A stretch of DNA of 24,594 bases from RGIG8700 sp964568815 (GCA_964568815.1 CAZMRY010000016.1:1-24594); one strand, 5' to 3'. Counted from the stretch's first letter, positions 7,969-16,624 are shown. Notes: generated by a model from the letters alone, not told the origin. Numbers and translations are program-made.

Positions 7969-7985
7969 GTGTTTTCACAATTTTT

Positions 7986-8984
7986 TTATTCTTTATACTC
8001 AATTCCCATATAATCATATGCAAGCTTTGTTGCAACTCTGCCTCTTGCAGTTCTGCTTATAAAGCCCATCTGCAACAGATATGGCTCACACACATCCTCG
8101 ATTGTATGCCCTTCTTCGCCGATTGATGCGGCGATGGTTTCAAGACCAACAGGCCCTCCTGCAAAATGTTTTATAATGGTATTTAAGATTTTTCTGTCTA
8201 TATTATCAAGACCTAATTTGTCAACCTCCATCATATCAAGAGCCGCATCTGCAATCTCTTTTGTTATGACTGAGTTTGATTTAATCTGTGCATAGTCTCT
8301 TACTCTTTTTAAAAGTCTGTTTGCAATTCTGGGTGTACCTCTTGAACGGACTGCAATTTCTTTTGCTCCGCTTTCTTCAATAACCACATCAAGAATTGAG
8401 GCAGACCTTTTTATTATGCTTGTTAATTCCTCTTCTGTATACATTTCAAGTCTGCTGATAAATCCAAATCTGTCACGAAGAGGCGATGAAAGCATACCTG
8501 CTCTTGTTGTTGCACCTATTAAAGTAAATTTTGGAAGTGCAACTCTTACAGTTTTTGCAGAAACTCCTTTTCCATACACAATATCAATAACAAAGTCTTC
8601 CATTGCAGGGTAAAGTATTTCTTCAACACTTCTGTTAAGTCTATGAATTTCATCTATAAATAATACATCGTTTTCTGTGAGATTTGAAATAATTGCCGCA
8701 AGGTCGCCAGGTCTTTCAATTGCAGGACCTGATGTTATTCTTATATTAACCCCCATCTCGTTTGAGATAATTCCGGCTAATGTTGTTTTTCCAAGCCCGG
8801 GAGGTCCGTATAAAAGAATATGGTCGAGGGCTTCCCCTCTCATTTTTGCAGCCTCAATGAAAATTTTAAGGTTTTCTTTTGCCTTTTCCTGTCCCACATA
8901 CTCATCTAAATTTCTTGGTCTTAAGGAAACCTCTATATCTTCATCATCTGTTGTATATGTAGATGTTATAATTCTATCTTCCAT
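7986..8984 (-). CDS. ruvB: Holliday junction branch migration ATPase RuvB
   Basis: Hexameric AAA+ motor that drives branch migration with RuvA. Family motifs appear in order: LRPRNLDEYVGQEKAKENL, Walker A LLYGPPGLGKTTLA, Walker B LFIDEIHRLN, sensor/arginine-finger region GATTRAGMLSSPLRDRFG, and the C-terminal winged helix with FISRTARGRVATKLAYDYMG. The 332-residue length is normal. It starts four bases after the ruvA stop, and its ribosome site GAAGAGG lies in the end of ruvA, so it is the last gene of ruvC-ruvA-ruvB. Confidence 0.98.
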   Translation of the reverse strand: MEDRIITSTYTTDDEDIEVSLRPRNLDEYVGQEKAKENLKIFIEAAKMRGEALDHILLYGPPGLGKTTLAGIISNEMGVNIRITSGPAIERPGDLAAIISNLTENDVLFIDEIHRLNRSVEEILYPAMEDFVIDIVYGKGVSAKTVRVALPKFTLIGATTRAGMLSSPLRDRFGFISRLEMYTEEELTSIIKRSASILDVVIEESGAKEIAVRSRGTPRIANRLLKRVRDYAQIKSNSVITKEIADAALDMMEVDKLGLDNIDRKILNTIIKHFAGGPVGLETIAASIGEEGHTIEDVCEPYLLQMGFISRTARGRVATKLAYDYMGIEYKE

Positions 8985-8988
8985 ATTT

Positions 8989-9576
8989 TTACCTCTTCAT
9001 TAGATTTTTAAGGGCAACGCCGATAATATCTTCAACAGTTCCTGTTAAGCCTGCAACAGCCTTTTTTGCCTCAGATGGTGAATATCCCAGTACCATTAAA
9101 GCCTCAACCGCCTCGTCGTTAACCTCAAGGCTCTGGCCTGCTGATACACTTTCAGGGATTTCAACCGCTCCGTCTTTGTTAATTTTATCCTTTAATTCCA
9201 GAATTATACGAGCAGCAAGCTTTGGTCCAACTCCCTGCGCCTTTGTTATGGTTTTTGTATCGCCTGTTGCTACAGCTATAACAAAGCTCTGAGGGTTTAC
9301 CGAAGAAAGAATTGTTGCACCAACCTTTGGTCCTACCCCAGAAACAGATATTAACAGCTCAAATACTGAAAGTTCTTCTCTTGTATAAAAGCCATAAAGC
9401 TCCATAATATCCTCTTTAACATTAAGATATGTGTAAAGGGTTACTGTTTCACCAAGGTCAGGGAGCTTTCCTATTGTGTTTGTTGTTGTACTGATTTTAT
9501 ATCCTACCCCGCCTGCCTCAAGTACAACAAAGGGGTAGTTTTTATATGTGAGTGTTCCTTTTATATAAGCGTACAT
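8989..9576 (-). CDS. ruvA: Holliday junction DNA-binding protein RuvA
   Basis: RuvA tetramers hold the four-way junction and load RuvB. The 195 residues have the N-terminal OB fold (MYAYIKGTLTYKNYPFVVLE), two helix-hairpin-helix motifs (ISVSGVGPKVGATILSS and GVGPKLAARIILELKDK) and the C-terminal RuvB-binding domain (NDEAVEALMVLGYSPSEA). It follows ruvC by four bases. Confidence 0.97.
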   Translation of the reverse strand: MYAYIKGTLTYKNYPFVVLEAGGVGYKISTTTNTIGKLPDLGETVTLYTYLNVKEDIMELYGFYTREELSVFELLISVSGVGPKVGATILSSVNPQSFVIAVATGDTKTITKAQGVGPKLAARIILELKDKINKDGAVEIPESVSAGQSLEVNDEAVEALMVLGYSPSEAKKAVAGLTGTVEDIIGVALKNLMKR

Positions 9577-9580
9577 TAAA

Positions 9581-10075
9581 TTACACCAATCCTAACTGAT
9601 TTGATAATGCCGAAGAGTTTGCATGGCATATGGCAACCGCCAATGCATCTGCAGTATCGTCGGGCTTTGGTACTTCTTTAAGCTTTAAAAACATTTTAAC
9701 CATCTGCTGAACCTGATTTTTGTCTGCTCTGCCATATCCTACAACTGCCTGTTTTATCTGTAAAGGTGTATATTCTGCAATTTTAAGGTTCATATTTGCT
9801 GCCGCAAGAATTATTACTCCCCTTGCGTGACCTACTGCTATTGCTGTTTTTACATTTGAATTGAAAAACAGTTCTTCTACTGCAACAACATCAGGCTTAA
9901 AGGTTTCTATAAGCTGAGTAAGGGAATCATATATAAGTTTAAGTCTTTTTGATAGGGGTATATTTGCCTCTGTGGTTATTTTGCCGTAATCTATAACAGA
10001 CATTTTCCCGCCCTCGTATCTGATTACCCCATAACCCACAATAGCATATCCGGGATCTATTCCAAGTATTATCAT
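9581..10075 (-). CDS. ruvC: crossover junction endodeoxyribonuclease RuvC
   Basis: RuvC resolves Holliday junctions by paired nicking. The start at 10075 (MIILGIDPGYAIVGYGVI) follows AGGAGACAAGGT. The longer frame reads through an upstream terminator stem and was rejected. The protein is 164 residues. The acidic catalytic set is visible: Asp7 in GIDPG, Glu in VAVEELFF, and the Asp pair in KPDDTADALAVAICH. It is the first gene of the ruvCAB unit, and a terminator ends only 15 bases upstream of its start. Confidence 0.96.
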   Translation of the reverse strand: MIILGIDPGYAIVGYGVIRYEGGKMSVIDYGKITTEANIPLSKRLKLIYDSLTQLIETFKPDVVAVEELFFNSNVKTAIAVGHARGVIILAAANMNLKIAEYTPLQIKQAVVGYGRADKNQVQQMVKMFLKLKEVPKPDDTADALAVAICHANSSALSNQLGLV

Positions 10076-10089
10076 ACCTTGTCTCCTAC

Positions 10090-10121
10090 GAAAAAAACCT
10101 GCAAGCAAATAACCTTGCAGG
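10090..10121 (-). terminator. intrinsic terminator between the coiled-coil gene and ruvC
   Basis: Minus-strand stem CCTGCAAG with CTTGCAGG (10114-10121 and 10098-10105), eight-base loop, followed at once by seven T residues. It closes the rsmD-coaD-coiled-coil unit. The ruvC ribosome site begins directly after it. Confidence 0.8.
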
Positions 10122-10129
10122 CTTCTGTT

Positions 10130-10564
10130 TTACAAATTACGCTTGTCTTCCTTAACCTTCATTAACGCATCTGTTAATGAGGTTTCAAGACCGTTCATTG
10201 TTTTAACAACATACTCTTTTGTTGCCATTCTCATATTTCTTGCATCGTTCTGAGCAGCTTCCATAACCTTCATAGCCTCTTCCTGAGCTAACTTTGTGAT
10301 TTCGTGTTCTGAAACCATAACATTAACCTTATCTGTTGCGTTTTTAATTATATTATCTGCTTCTTTCTGTGCTTCTGCCATAATTCTCTGTCTGTCTTCG
10401 ATTAAATATTTAGCCTGTTTAAGCTCATCAGGGAACTTTAATCTGATTTCCTGAATAGTTGCTAAAAGCTCTTCCTTATCAACAATCCCCTTTGATGTGA
10501 AAGGAATTTTGAATGAATTATCAATCGTTTCTTCTACCATACCGATGAGATCTAAAATATCCAC
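10130..10564 (-). CDS. conserved clostridial coiled-coil protein (often annotated ATPase)
   Basis: A 144-residue, charged, almost wholly alpha-helical protein with no membrane segment. It recalls a clostridial family found beside coaD with a start like MDILDLIGMVEETID and the blocks VDKEELLATIQEIRLKFPDELKQAKYL, EAQKEADNIIKNA, and HEITKLAQEEAMKVMEAAQ. Database names such as ATPase or V-type ATPase subunit H-like reflect coiled-coil similarity only. There is no Walker motif here, so ATPase activity is not supported. Its function is unknown. It follows coaD by 12 bases and is closed by a terminator. Confidence 0.8.
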   Translation of the reverse strand: MDILDLIGMVEETIDNSFKIPFTSKGIVDKEELLATIQEIRLKFPDELKQAKYLIEDRQRIMAEAQKEADNIIKNATDKVNVMVSEHEITKLAQEEAMKVMEAAQNDARNMRMATKEYVVKTMNGLETSLTDALMKVKEDKRNL

Positions 10565-10576
10565 AGTACTTCCCCC

Positions 10577-11053
10577 TTATTTTAACTTATTTTTTATTCG
10601 TTCAATCAAGCTGTCTGGCACAAGACCTGTAAGGTCTCCGCCAAGTCGTCCAACCTCTTTAACAATACTTGAGCTTAAATATGAATACTCTTTGTTACAC
10701 ATCATAAACAAAGTTTCGAGTTCAGGCTCAATTTTCTTATTCATAAGAGCCATCTGGAATTCATATTCAAAGTCAGACACCGCTCTTAAGCCTTTTATAA
10801 GAACCTTTGCATTTTCCTTTATGGCAAACTCTGCCAGAAGACCTGTAAAGGTTTTTACTTCAACATTTTTAATATGGTTAGTTACACTTTTAACAATTTC
10901 AACTCTTTCATCTATTGAAAAGAGAGGTGTTTTCTGGCTGTTAATTGATACAGTCACAATAACCTTGTCAAAAATCTGTGCACTTCTCTCGATTATATCG
11001 AGATGACCGTTTGTAATGGGATCAAAGCTTCCCGGATAAACCGCAATTTTCAT
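10577..11053 (-). CDS. coaD: pantetheine-phosphate adenylyltransferase
   Basis: Catalyses the penultimate step of coenzyme A synthesis, adding AMP from ATP to 4'-phosphopantetheine. The 158 residues carry the nucleotidyltransferase motif YPGSFDPITNGHLDII near the N-terminus, KGLRAVSDFEYEFQMALMN, and the second signature YSYLSSSIVKEVGRLGG near the C-terminus. All are diagnostic for CoaD. The start ATG overlaps the rsmD stop as ATGA, so the two are translationally coupled. Confidence 0.97.
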   Translation of the reverse strand: MKIAVYPGSFDPITNGHLDIIERSAQIFDKVIVTVSINSQKTPLFSIDERVEIVKSVTNHIKNVEVKTFTGLLAEFAIKENAKVLIKGLRAVSDFEYEFQMALMNKKIEPELETLFMMCNKEYSYLSSSIVKEVGRLGGDLTGLVPDSLIERIKNKLK

Positions 11054-11589
11054 AAACTACTCTCCGTTTGTCTGTATAAAGTTATATAAACTCTTCCGTA
11101 TTTTGCCTGTCTGATGATTTCAAATCCGTCATACTCTCCTGCAACATACTCCGTTTCCAGAACAACAACAGAGTCCTCTTTAAGAACCTTTGAGATTTCA
11201 GCAAACACTTTATCCTCAATGCCTTTGTTGTAAGGTGGATCTAAAAATACAATATCGTACTTCTTATGGGCCGAGCTTAAGAATTTTTCAAAAGCTGTGA
11301 AATGTACTTTTGCTTTTTCTTCAAGTCTTGTTTTTCTTAAGTTACGGATGATGCAGTCGTATGCTTTTTTTCCGTTATCCACAAAGTCCGCCTCAATTGC
11401 GCCTCTGCTTAATGCCTCTATTCCAAGACCTCCCGTACCTGCAAACAAATCAAGCACAACCGCCTCTTTAAGATATGGATAAAGAATTGAAAACAATGAT
11501 TCTTTAACCCTGTCAAGTGTTGGTCTTGTGTCTTCACCATCGGGTGAAAAAAGCTGATGTCCTTTTGCGAGTCCTGCTATTACGCGCAT
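11050..11589 (-). CDS. rsmD: 16S rRNA (guanine-966-N2)-methyltransferase RsmD
   Basis: SAM-dependent methyltransferase predicted to modify G966 of 16S rRNA. I chose the start at 11589 (MRVIAGLAKGHQL) because it matches the family N-terminus and follows GGGGGTACT. A longer frame reads back through the promoter. Motifs are TRPTLDRVKESLFSIL, the SAM site LDLFAGTGGLGIEALSRGA, and the catalytic FLDPPYNKG. It gives 179 residues. It heads the rsmD-coaD-coiled-coil operon, and pairing of rsmD with coaD is common in Firmicutes. Confidence 0.95.
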   Translation of the reverse strand: MRVIAGLAKGHQLFSPDGEDTRPTLDRVKESLFSILYPYLKEAVVLDLFAGTGGLGIEALSRGAIEADFVDNGKKAYDCIIRNLRKTRLEEKAKVHFTAFEKFLSSAHKKYDIVFLDPPYNKGIEDKVFAEISKVLKEDSVVVLETEYVAGEYDGFEIIRQAKYGRVYITLYRQTESSL

Positions 11590-11621
11590 AGTACCCCCAT
11601 AAAATAATATTATACATATAT

Positions 11622-11649
11622 ATTTTATAATATATAAAAAATTTGTCAA
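11622..11649 (-). promoter_or_regulatory. promoter of the rsmD-coaD operon
   Basis: Minus-strand TTGACA (11644-11649) and TAAAAT (11622-11627) with 16 bases between them, in a very AT-rich gap between recG and rsmD. The region has an alternative TATAAT at 11609-11614, so the exact -10 box is uncertain. Confidence 0.55.
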
Positions 11650-11652
11650 TAG

Positions 11653-13698
11653 TTAATTTAAAATTTTATGAATTTTTTCATTAAAATATTCTTTTTTCAC
11701 TATAAAATTCAAAAGTTTTCGTTCATTTTCTGTTATTAAAAGCTTTTTATCTGTAAGAAGATTTACCGCCTCCGTAGTTTTCTCAAGAATTTCCATATCA
11801 GGCTCACCAAAAATGCCTTTTATTTCAGGAAGTCCGCTTTGTCTGCTTCCAAAAAAGTCACCTGGACCTCTCATTTTAAGATCCTGTTCGCTTATATAGA
11901 AACCGTCTGACGATTTTTCGATTACTTTGAGTCTTTCAATTGTCTGCATATTGCCTGTTTTTGCAAACATAAAGCAATAAGACTGTCTTTCGCCTCTGCC
12001 TACTCTTCCCCTTAGCTGATGAAGCTGTGACAGACCAAATCTTTCTGCATTTTCTATAATCATTACCGTTGCATTCGGAACATCTACCCCTACCTCTACA
12101 ACAGTTGTTGAAACAAGCACATCAAATTCCTTTTTCTTAAAGCTGTCCATCACCTTTGTTTTTTCAGCATCCTTCATTTTACCGTGAAGAAGACCGACTC
12201 TCACATTTTCAAGGCTGTTTTCAAGCTCTTTTGCAAACTGAGTTGCCGATTTAAGGTCAAGCTCTTCGTTTTCCTCTACAAGAGGGCACACAACATACGC
12301 CTGTCCACCCTGATTTATCTGTTCCTTAACAAAGCCATATGCTTTTGTTCTGTAGCCTTCATTTAAAAGATAAGTTTTAATTTTCTGTCTTCCGGGCGGA
12401 AGCTCATCTATTACAGAGGGGTTTAAATCTCCGTAAAGGACTAAAGAAAGCGTTCTTGGAATTGGTGTTGCTGTCATAACTGCTAAATGTGGATTATCTC
12501 CTTTTTCTATAAGCTTAACTCTTTGATTTACACCAAATCTGTGCTGTTCATCACATATTACATAGCCTAAATTTTTAAATATTACATTATCCTCTATAAC
12601 AGCGTGAGTGCCGATTAAAATATCAATTTCACCGTTTTCAAGTCTTTGGCAGATAAGCTCTTTATTTTTCTTTGTGACTGATGATGTAAGGCACTCTATT
12701 TTAAATTCAGGAAGCATTTTGGTAAATGTACTTAAATGCTGTTTTGCAAGTATTTCCGTTGGTGCCATAACAGTTGCCTGATATCCGTTTTTCACTGCTA
12801 AATATGCCATTATAACAGCAATAACTGTTTTTCCTGAGCCAACATCTCCCTGAATGAGTCTTTTTGATGCCTTGCCTGAAATCAGGTCTTGCTTTACCGC
12901 ATCAACAACCTTCTTTTGTGCATATGTAAGTGAAAAAGGCAGACTATTTTCAAATTTTTCTGTGCTTATATCATTAAAAACTATACCCTTTTCTTTTTCC
13001 TTTCTTCTGAGCATCTTCATGGCAGTCTGGAACAGGAAAAATTTTTCAAATGCGAAGCGTTCTCTTGCTTTTATAAGACTTTCTTCATTTTCAGGAAAGT
13101 GTATGTTTTTTGTTGCATCATACACGTTTAAAAGGTTGTATTTCTTCTCAAGGCTTTCAGGAATAAATGATACAAGGGCAGACATTCCTATCTCAAGTGC
13201 TGATTCCTGTGCTGACATAAAGCTTTTCTGTGAAACAGGCATAATGCCATGATATACAGGAATTATTTTGCCTGTATATTTCCCCTCTTTTTCCATTGAC
13301 TCTACTACAGGATTAACCATCTCAAGTCCTGATTTACCTTTGCTTATTTTACCGTAAAAGGTATATGTTTCATCATATTTCAAGGCTTTGTCTATGTATT
13401 TCTGATTATACCAGCAAAGAATTATTTCACCTGTGTCATCTGCAACAGTTGTTCTTGTTATGGTAAGACTTTTTCTTACCCTCATTACCCTTACAGGGGA
13501 AGTTATTTTTGCTTTGATGCAAACGCTTTCACCGACTGTAAGGTTTTCGATATAGCTTACTGTTCCTCTGTCTTCATATTTTGATGGAAGATAGCTTAAT
13601 AAATCATACACAAAATTTATGCCTTTTTTATAGAACTGCTCTGCTTTTTTAGGGCCAATTCCCTTAAGCTCAGTTATTGGCATATTCATAATATTCAT
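11653..13698 (-). CDS. recG: ATP-dependent DNA helicase RecG
   Basis: RecG remodels stalled replication forks and R-loops. The 681 residues begin with MNIMNMPITELKGIGPKKAEQF, a helix-hairpin-helix-like wedge region with an OB fold. The SF2 helicase motifs follow: Walker A IQGDVGSGKTVIA, motif II ICDEQHRFGVNQR, motif III MTATPIPRTL, motif V STTVVEVGVDVPNA and motif VI LHQLRGRVGRG. The start follows AAAGGAG at normal spacing. It lies 51 bases after lemA with no terminator between them, so it may be co-transcribed. A separate promoter drives the next gene, rsmD. Confidence 0.97.
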   Translation of the reverse strand: MNIMNMPITELKGIGPKKAEQFYKKGINFVYDLLSYLPSKYEDRGTVSYIENLTVGESVCIKAKITSPVRVMRVRKSLTITRTTVADDTGEIILCWYNQKYIDKALKYDETYTFYGKISKGKSGLEMVNPVVESMEKEGKYTGKIIPVYHGIMPVSQKSFMSAQESALEIGMSALVSFIPESLEKKYNLLNVYDATKNIHFPENEESLIKARERFAFEKFFLFQTAMKMLRRKEKEKGIVFNDISTEKFENSLPFSLTYAQKKVVDAVKQDLISGKASKRLIQGDVGSGKTVIAVIMAYLAVKNGYQATVMAPTEILAKQHLSTFTKMLPEFKIECLTSSVTKKNKELICQRLENGEIDILIGTHAVIEDNVIFKNLGYVICDEQHRFGVNQRVKLIEKGDNPHLAVMTATPIPRTLSLVLYGDLNPSVIDELPPGRQKIKTYLLNEGYRTKAYGFVKEQINQGGQAYVVCPLVEENEELDLKSATQFAKELENSLENVRVGLLHGKMKDAEKTKVMDSFKKKEFDVLVSTTVVEVGVDVPNATVMIIENAERFGLSQLHQLRGRVGRGERQSYCFMFAKTGNMQTIERLKVIEKSSDGFYISEQDLKMRGPGDFFGSRQSGLPEIKGIFGEPDMEILEKTTEAVNLLTDKKLLITENERKLLNFIVKKEYFNEKIHKILN

Positions 13699-13749
13699 AA
13701 GCTATCTCCTTTCATTATCTTGTTGCATCTGCCACACCTTTATTAATCA

Positions 13750-14418
13750 TCAGAAGAATACACCTTTTGCCTGTTCTTTGATTTCTTTTGAAGCAACGAA
13801 AGGTATTCTTGTTGTGTATCCGTTTTTAGCTGCTACAATCATCTTTGTAGGCCACGCAAAAACATCTTTATTCCATTCGTTGATTGTATCGTTATAAAGT
13901 TCTCTTGCGGCTGTTATTTCTCTCTGGAGATACATATTCTGCTGCATTGCATCTGCAATTTCACGATGTGCAGCAAGGTCAGGATAACTTTCTACTGCAA
14001 CATTGATGTTTCTTGAAATGTTTTCAATCTGTCCCTCAACCTCATTACGCACTTCGTCCTGATCTGCTGAATTTCCCGTTCTGTATTTAGCGATGTTTTC
14101 AAACGTGCTCTTATCTAAATCAATTGCTTTATCAAGAAGACGGGCACAGTTTTGAAGAACCATAACTCTCTGTTCGAGGAAATTGTCTATCTGTGATGCA
14201 TTTCTCTGAATTTTCTGTTGCAGTTGGTCAAAATGCTTCTGAGCACTTGTTTTCATAAACAGAAAAACAAGTCCGGGTATAATTCCGCACACCCATAAAG
14301 CTATTTCAAAAATCTTTGAGCCTACCCCTACTTCTGCAGGTATTTTTTTTACGATTACATTTGTGTCGAGGCCTTCTTCTCTAACCTCCGGATTAAGTTC
14401 GTCTAATAAATTTGCCAT
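13750..14418 (-). CDS. LemA family protein
   Basis: LemA proteins are membrane-anchored helical proteins of unclear function. One hydrophobic segment (about residues 33-55, KIFEIALWVCGIIPGLVFLF) anchors it near the N-terminus. The remainder is a helical LemA domain, with hallmark blocks RNINVAVESYPDLAAHREI, MQQNMYLQREITAARELYNDTI and a WPTKMI tail. The 222 residues are slightly longer than many LemA proteins because of a 30-residue acidic cytosolic leader. It starts two bases after the upstream gene's stop, and its ribosome site (AAAAGGAGAAA) lies within that gene's last codons, so the two are tightly co-translated and probably work together. Confidence 0.9.
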   Translation of the reverse strand: MANLLDELNPEVREEGLDTNVIVKKIPAEVGVGSKIFEIALWVCGIIPGLVFLFMKTSAQKHFDQLQQKIQRNASQIDNFLEQRVMVLQNCARLLDKAIDLDKSTFENIAKYRTGNSADQDEVRNEVEGQIENISRNINVAVESYPDLAAHREIADAMQQNMYLQREITAARELYNDTINEWNKDVFAWPTKMIVAAKNGYTTRIPFVASKEIKEQAKGVFF

Positions 14419-14420
14419 TT

Positions 14421-16049
14421 TTATTTCTCCTTTTCTTTAGTTTTTATAAACATACACAAGTCGTTTCTGATTGCCATAATGCTGCCTGATTCAGTTTCTT
14501 TCTGCTTTGCAACATAGAAATTATTTTCTCTTGTCAGAGGCATATATTCATCCCAGGGCACTGACACATTATGATATCTTCCGTCTCCGCCCAGCACAGG
14601 AATAACATCTACTCTTTTTTCAATATCATAAGAATAAGCGGTAATACAGGTTTCATCTATGTTATTATCAGACCTTACAAAGCTTGATTTTAAAATTGCC
14701 TGTGTCTTTGTGTCAGGATGCACCATATACTGTTTGTCTGCCACATTTGCAAGTGCCTCACATTCTTTTAATGAATACAACCCAGAATAATCAGGAATAG
14801 GTTTTAAAGAATGTACAGGTCTTTCCTGACAGGCAGGGATTGCCCATACAGGTGCAAAATCAAAATATACCGCCCTGAAAAATTCTATGTTGCGGCTTAT
14901 AAAGCTATCCCTGATAATGTCAAAGGAATAGGAATGATAAATACTTGAAATTAAATTAATTGCTCTGCCCTGACTGTGTGCAGATACGATTTTATTCATT
15001 CTTTTTATCTTGATGAAATTAAAGTCGTCTCCATATCCTGTTTTGGACAAAAGCAGGTCTACCATATTTGTCTGTGCCAAAGGTGTAAAGAGAGTTCTGA
15101 ACTGAACTTCATCTGTTCTGTCAAGTGCATCAAAAAGAACCTCAAAATCTGTATTTGACATACTTGTAAAATCATCATTCTCTCTTATGGCTTTGTCAGT
15201 AAGGCGTTTAAGCTTTTTTTCTCCATGCTTAACATATCTTTCAACATCCTTTTCGCTTTTTCTGTCAAGATGTGTAGCATCACGACTGAATGACAGTTCA
15301 GGTCCGCTTTGTGAACCATAACTTAGCATTACCTGTGTACTGTAATATGGTTTCGGCTTTACAACGCTTGCGTGCAATTTCTGTGTTTTTGTTCTGGTTC
15401 TTAAATATCCCTTACTGTCTCTGTATGTTTCAGTCCAGGAAATAGTCTTATAGCCATGATAGGTTTCAGTACCCATTGTATGTATAACTTTATTTTCAAA
15501 CAGGAATGGATTTTCGTTGTATTCGCCTGATAAAACATCTATTGTAGATTCTTCACCATCATTCTCAGTTGAAAAGTCATAGTTGATTTTCATATCTGCT
15601 TCTTTGTCGGCTGAAAAGTGCTCGTCAAAAGAAAGCATAGGTAATGTTTCCTGGATAAGATTAAGCCCATCTCTGTCTGTGAACAAATCATTAAGCGGTT
15701 TCATTTGATTTTGTGCAATATTAAGCAGTTCTTCCGCCTTGCTGTCTGCAGTTTCAAGGTCATTTCGAAGTGTCCTGATTTTTGGTGTGGTTTTTAATAT
15801 TACAACAGGAATAAGCACTACTGTTATAATCATTAAAACTCTTATAAACCGCCAGAAATTCAGAGTCTTTTTTAAATTTGCAGCATTTTCTTTATACTCA
15901 TTGTATTTACTGACAGTTTTTCTGTTTTCTTCAACATCAACACCTGACTTCTCAACTGTTCTTTCAAAAAACTTATTGATATTTTCAATATGGAGGTTTC
16001 TTAATCTGGTTTCATATTCTTCCAAAGGATTGTATAACAAAGAATTCAT
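14421..16049 (-). CDS. uncharacterised single-pass membrane protein paired with LemA
   Basis: A 542-residue protein I do not recognise. The start at 16049 (MNSLLYNPLEEYETRLRNLH) follows AAAGGAGGGATAAT. A short cytosolic coiled-coil-like region (residues 1-64) precedes one transmembrane helix (about 68-85, ending VVLIPVVILK). A second helical stretch follows, then a large mixed region containing an aromatic, threonine-rich block around GYKTISWTETYRDSKGYLRTRTKT that looks beta-rich. A helical C-terminal part follows, including VWAIPACQERPVHS. No catalytic motif is apparent. It is the first gene of a two-gene unit with lemA and may be its membrane partner. Confidence 0.7.
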   Translation of the reverse strand: MNSLLYNPLEEYETRLRNLHIENINKFFERTVEKSGVDVEENRKTVSKYNEYKENAANLKKTLNFWRFIRVLMIITVVLIPVVILKTTPKIRTLRNDLETADSKAEELLNIAQNQMKPLNDLFTDRDGLNLIQETLPMLSFDEHFSADKEADMKINYDFSTENDGEESTIDVLSGEYNENPFLFENKVIHTMGTETYHGYKTISWTETYRDSKGYLRTRTKTQKLHASVVKPKPYYSTQVMLSYGSQSGPELSFSRDATHLDRKSEKDVERYVKHGEKKLKRLTDKAIRENDDFTSMSNTDFEVLFDALDRTDEVQFRTLFTPLAQTNMVDLLLSKTGYGDDFNFIKIKRMNKIVSAHSQGRAINLISSIYHSYSFDIIRDSFISRNIEFFRAVYFDFAPVWAIPACQERPVHSLKPIPDYSGLYSLKECEALANVADKQYMVHPDTKTQAILKSSFVRSDNNIDETCITAYSYDIEKRVDVIPVLGGDGRYHNVSVPWDEYMPLTRENNFYVAKQKETESGSIMAIRNDLCMFIKTKEKEK

Positions 16050-16069
16050 ATTATCCCTCCTTTCTAGAC

Positions 16070-16098
16070 ATTTTATCACATTTTTCTGCTTATGTAAA
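16070..16098 (-). promoter_or_regulatory. promoter of the lemA-partner/lemA operon
   Basis: Minus-strand TTTACA (16093-16098) and TAAAAT (16070-16075) are spaced by 17 bases. Predicted transcription starts about 14 bases before the ATG, almost at the ribosome site, so the leader is very short. Confidence 0.65.
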
Positions 16099-16164
16099 TA
16101 AAAAAACAAACCCTGAGAATGAGAAGCATCCTTAAGGACACTTGGCAAAATCTCAGGGCTTGTT
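16099..16164 (-). terminator. long nested terminator hairpin after the CD1247-like gene
   Basis: On the minus strand AACAAGCCCTGAGA (16151-16164) pairs with TCTCAGGGTTTGTT (16105-16118), with one G-T pair. The interior holds a second eight-pair stem (AAGTGTCC with GGATGCTT around TTAA). Seven T residues follow. It is larger than a minimal terminator and closes the efp unit. The promoter for the next operon begins inside its T-run. Confidence 0.75.
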
Positions 16165-16168
16165 AAAA

Positions 16169-16609
16169 TTATTCGCAGTCTTCGCAGCCTTCACACCCGC
16201 CGCAGCAACCAAAATCAAGTTTGATTTCTTCTCCGCAGTTAGGGCAGATTACAGGTTCGTCTGAGTCTAAAAGCTCACCGTCGATAAATACGCTGTCTCC
16301 GCAGTTGTCGCATGAGAATTCGTATACATCGTCATCTTCATCAAAGTCATAGTCGTCTTCGTCGTCAAAGTCGTAGTCTTCTTCGTCATCATAAACATAC
16401 TCTTCAACTTCGCCTAAATCGTGGTCGATTTCATCAACCTTTTCGTCAAGCTCGTCAACATAATCTTCAAGGTCTTCAACTCTTTCAGCTAATTCGTTTA
16501 CCATTTCGATAAGCTTTAAGATAACCTTTGTTTCTTTTTTGCTTTCGTCTAATTCAAGACCTTCTGTGAGTCCGTTTAAATATGAAGCAGTTTCTTTTAA
16601 TGTACCCAT
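16169..16609 (-). CDS. CD1247-type acidic zinc-ribbon protein
   Basis: A 146-residue protein in three parts. The N-terminal helical domain (residues 1-75), beginning MGTLKETASYLNGLTEGLEL, resembles clostridial proteins with the so-called CD1247 N-terminal domain. A low-complexity Asp/Glu/Tyr stretch follows at about 73-93. The C-terminal zinc ribbon has CDNC and CPNC pairs. An extra cysteine-rich tail (CCGGCEGCEDC) after the ribbon could bind further metal. Its role is unknown. It starts 15 bases after efp behind AAAGGAG, so it is co-transcribed with efp. Confidence 0.8.
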   Translation of the reverse strand: MGTLKETASYLNGLTEGLELDESKKETKVILKLIEMVNELAERVEDLEDYVDELDEKVDEIDHDLGEVEEYVYDDEEDYDFDDEDDYDFDEDDDVYEFSCDNCGDSVFIDGELLDSDEPVICPNCGEEIKLDFGCCGGCEGCEDCE

Positions 16610-16624
16610 TAAAATTCTCCTTTC

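Noticed and set aside
10076..10108. Longer RuvC start adding MLAGFFRRRQG
   Set aside because: Those codons are the terminator stem and its T-run. The ATG at 10075 has a proper ribosome site and matches the family N-terminus.
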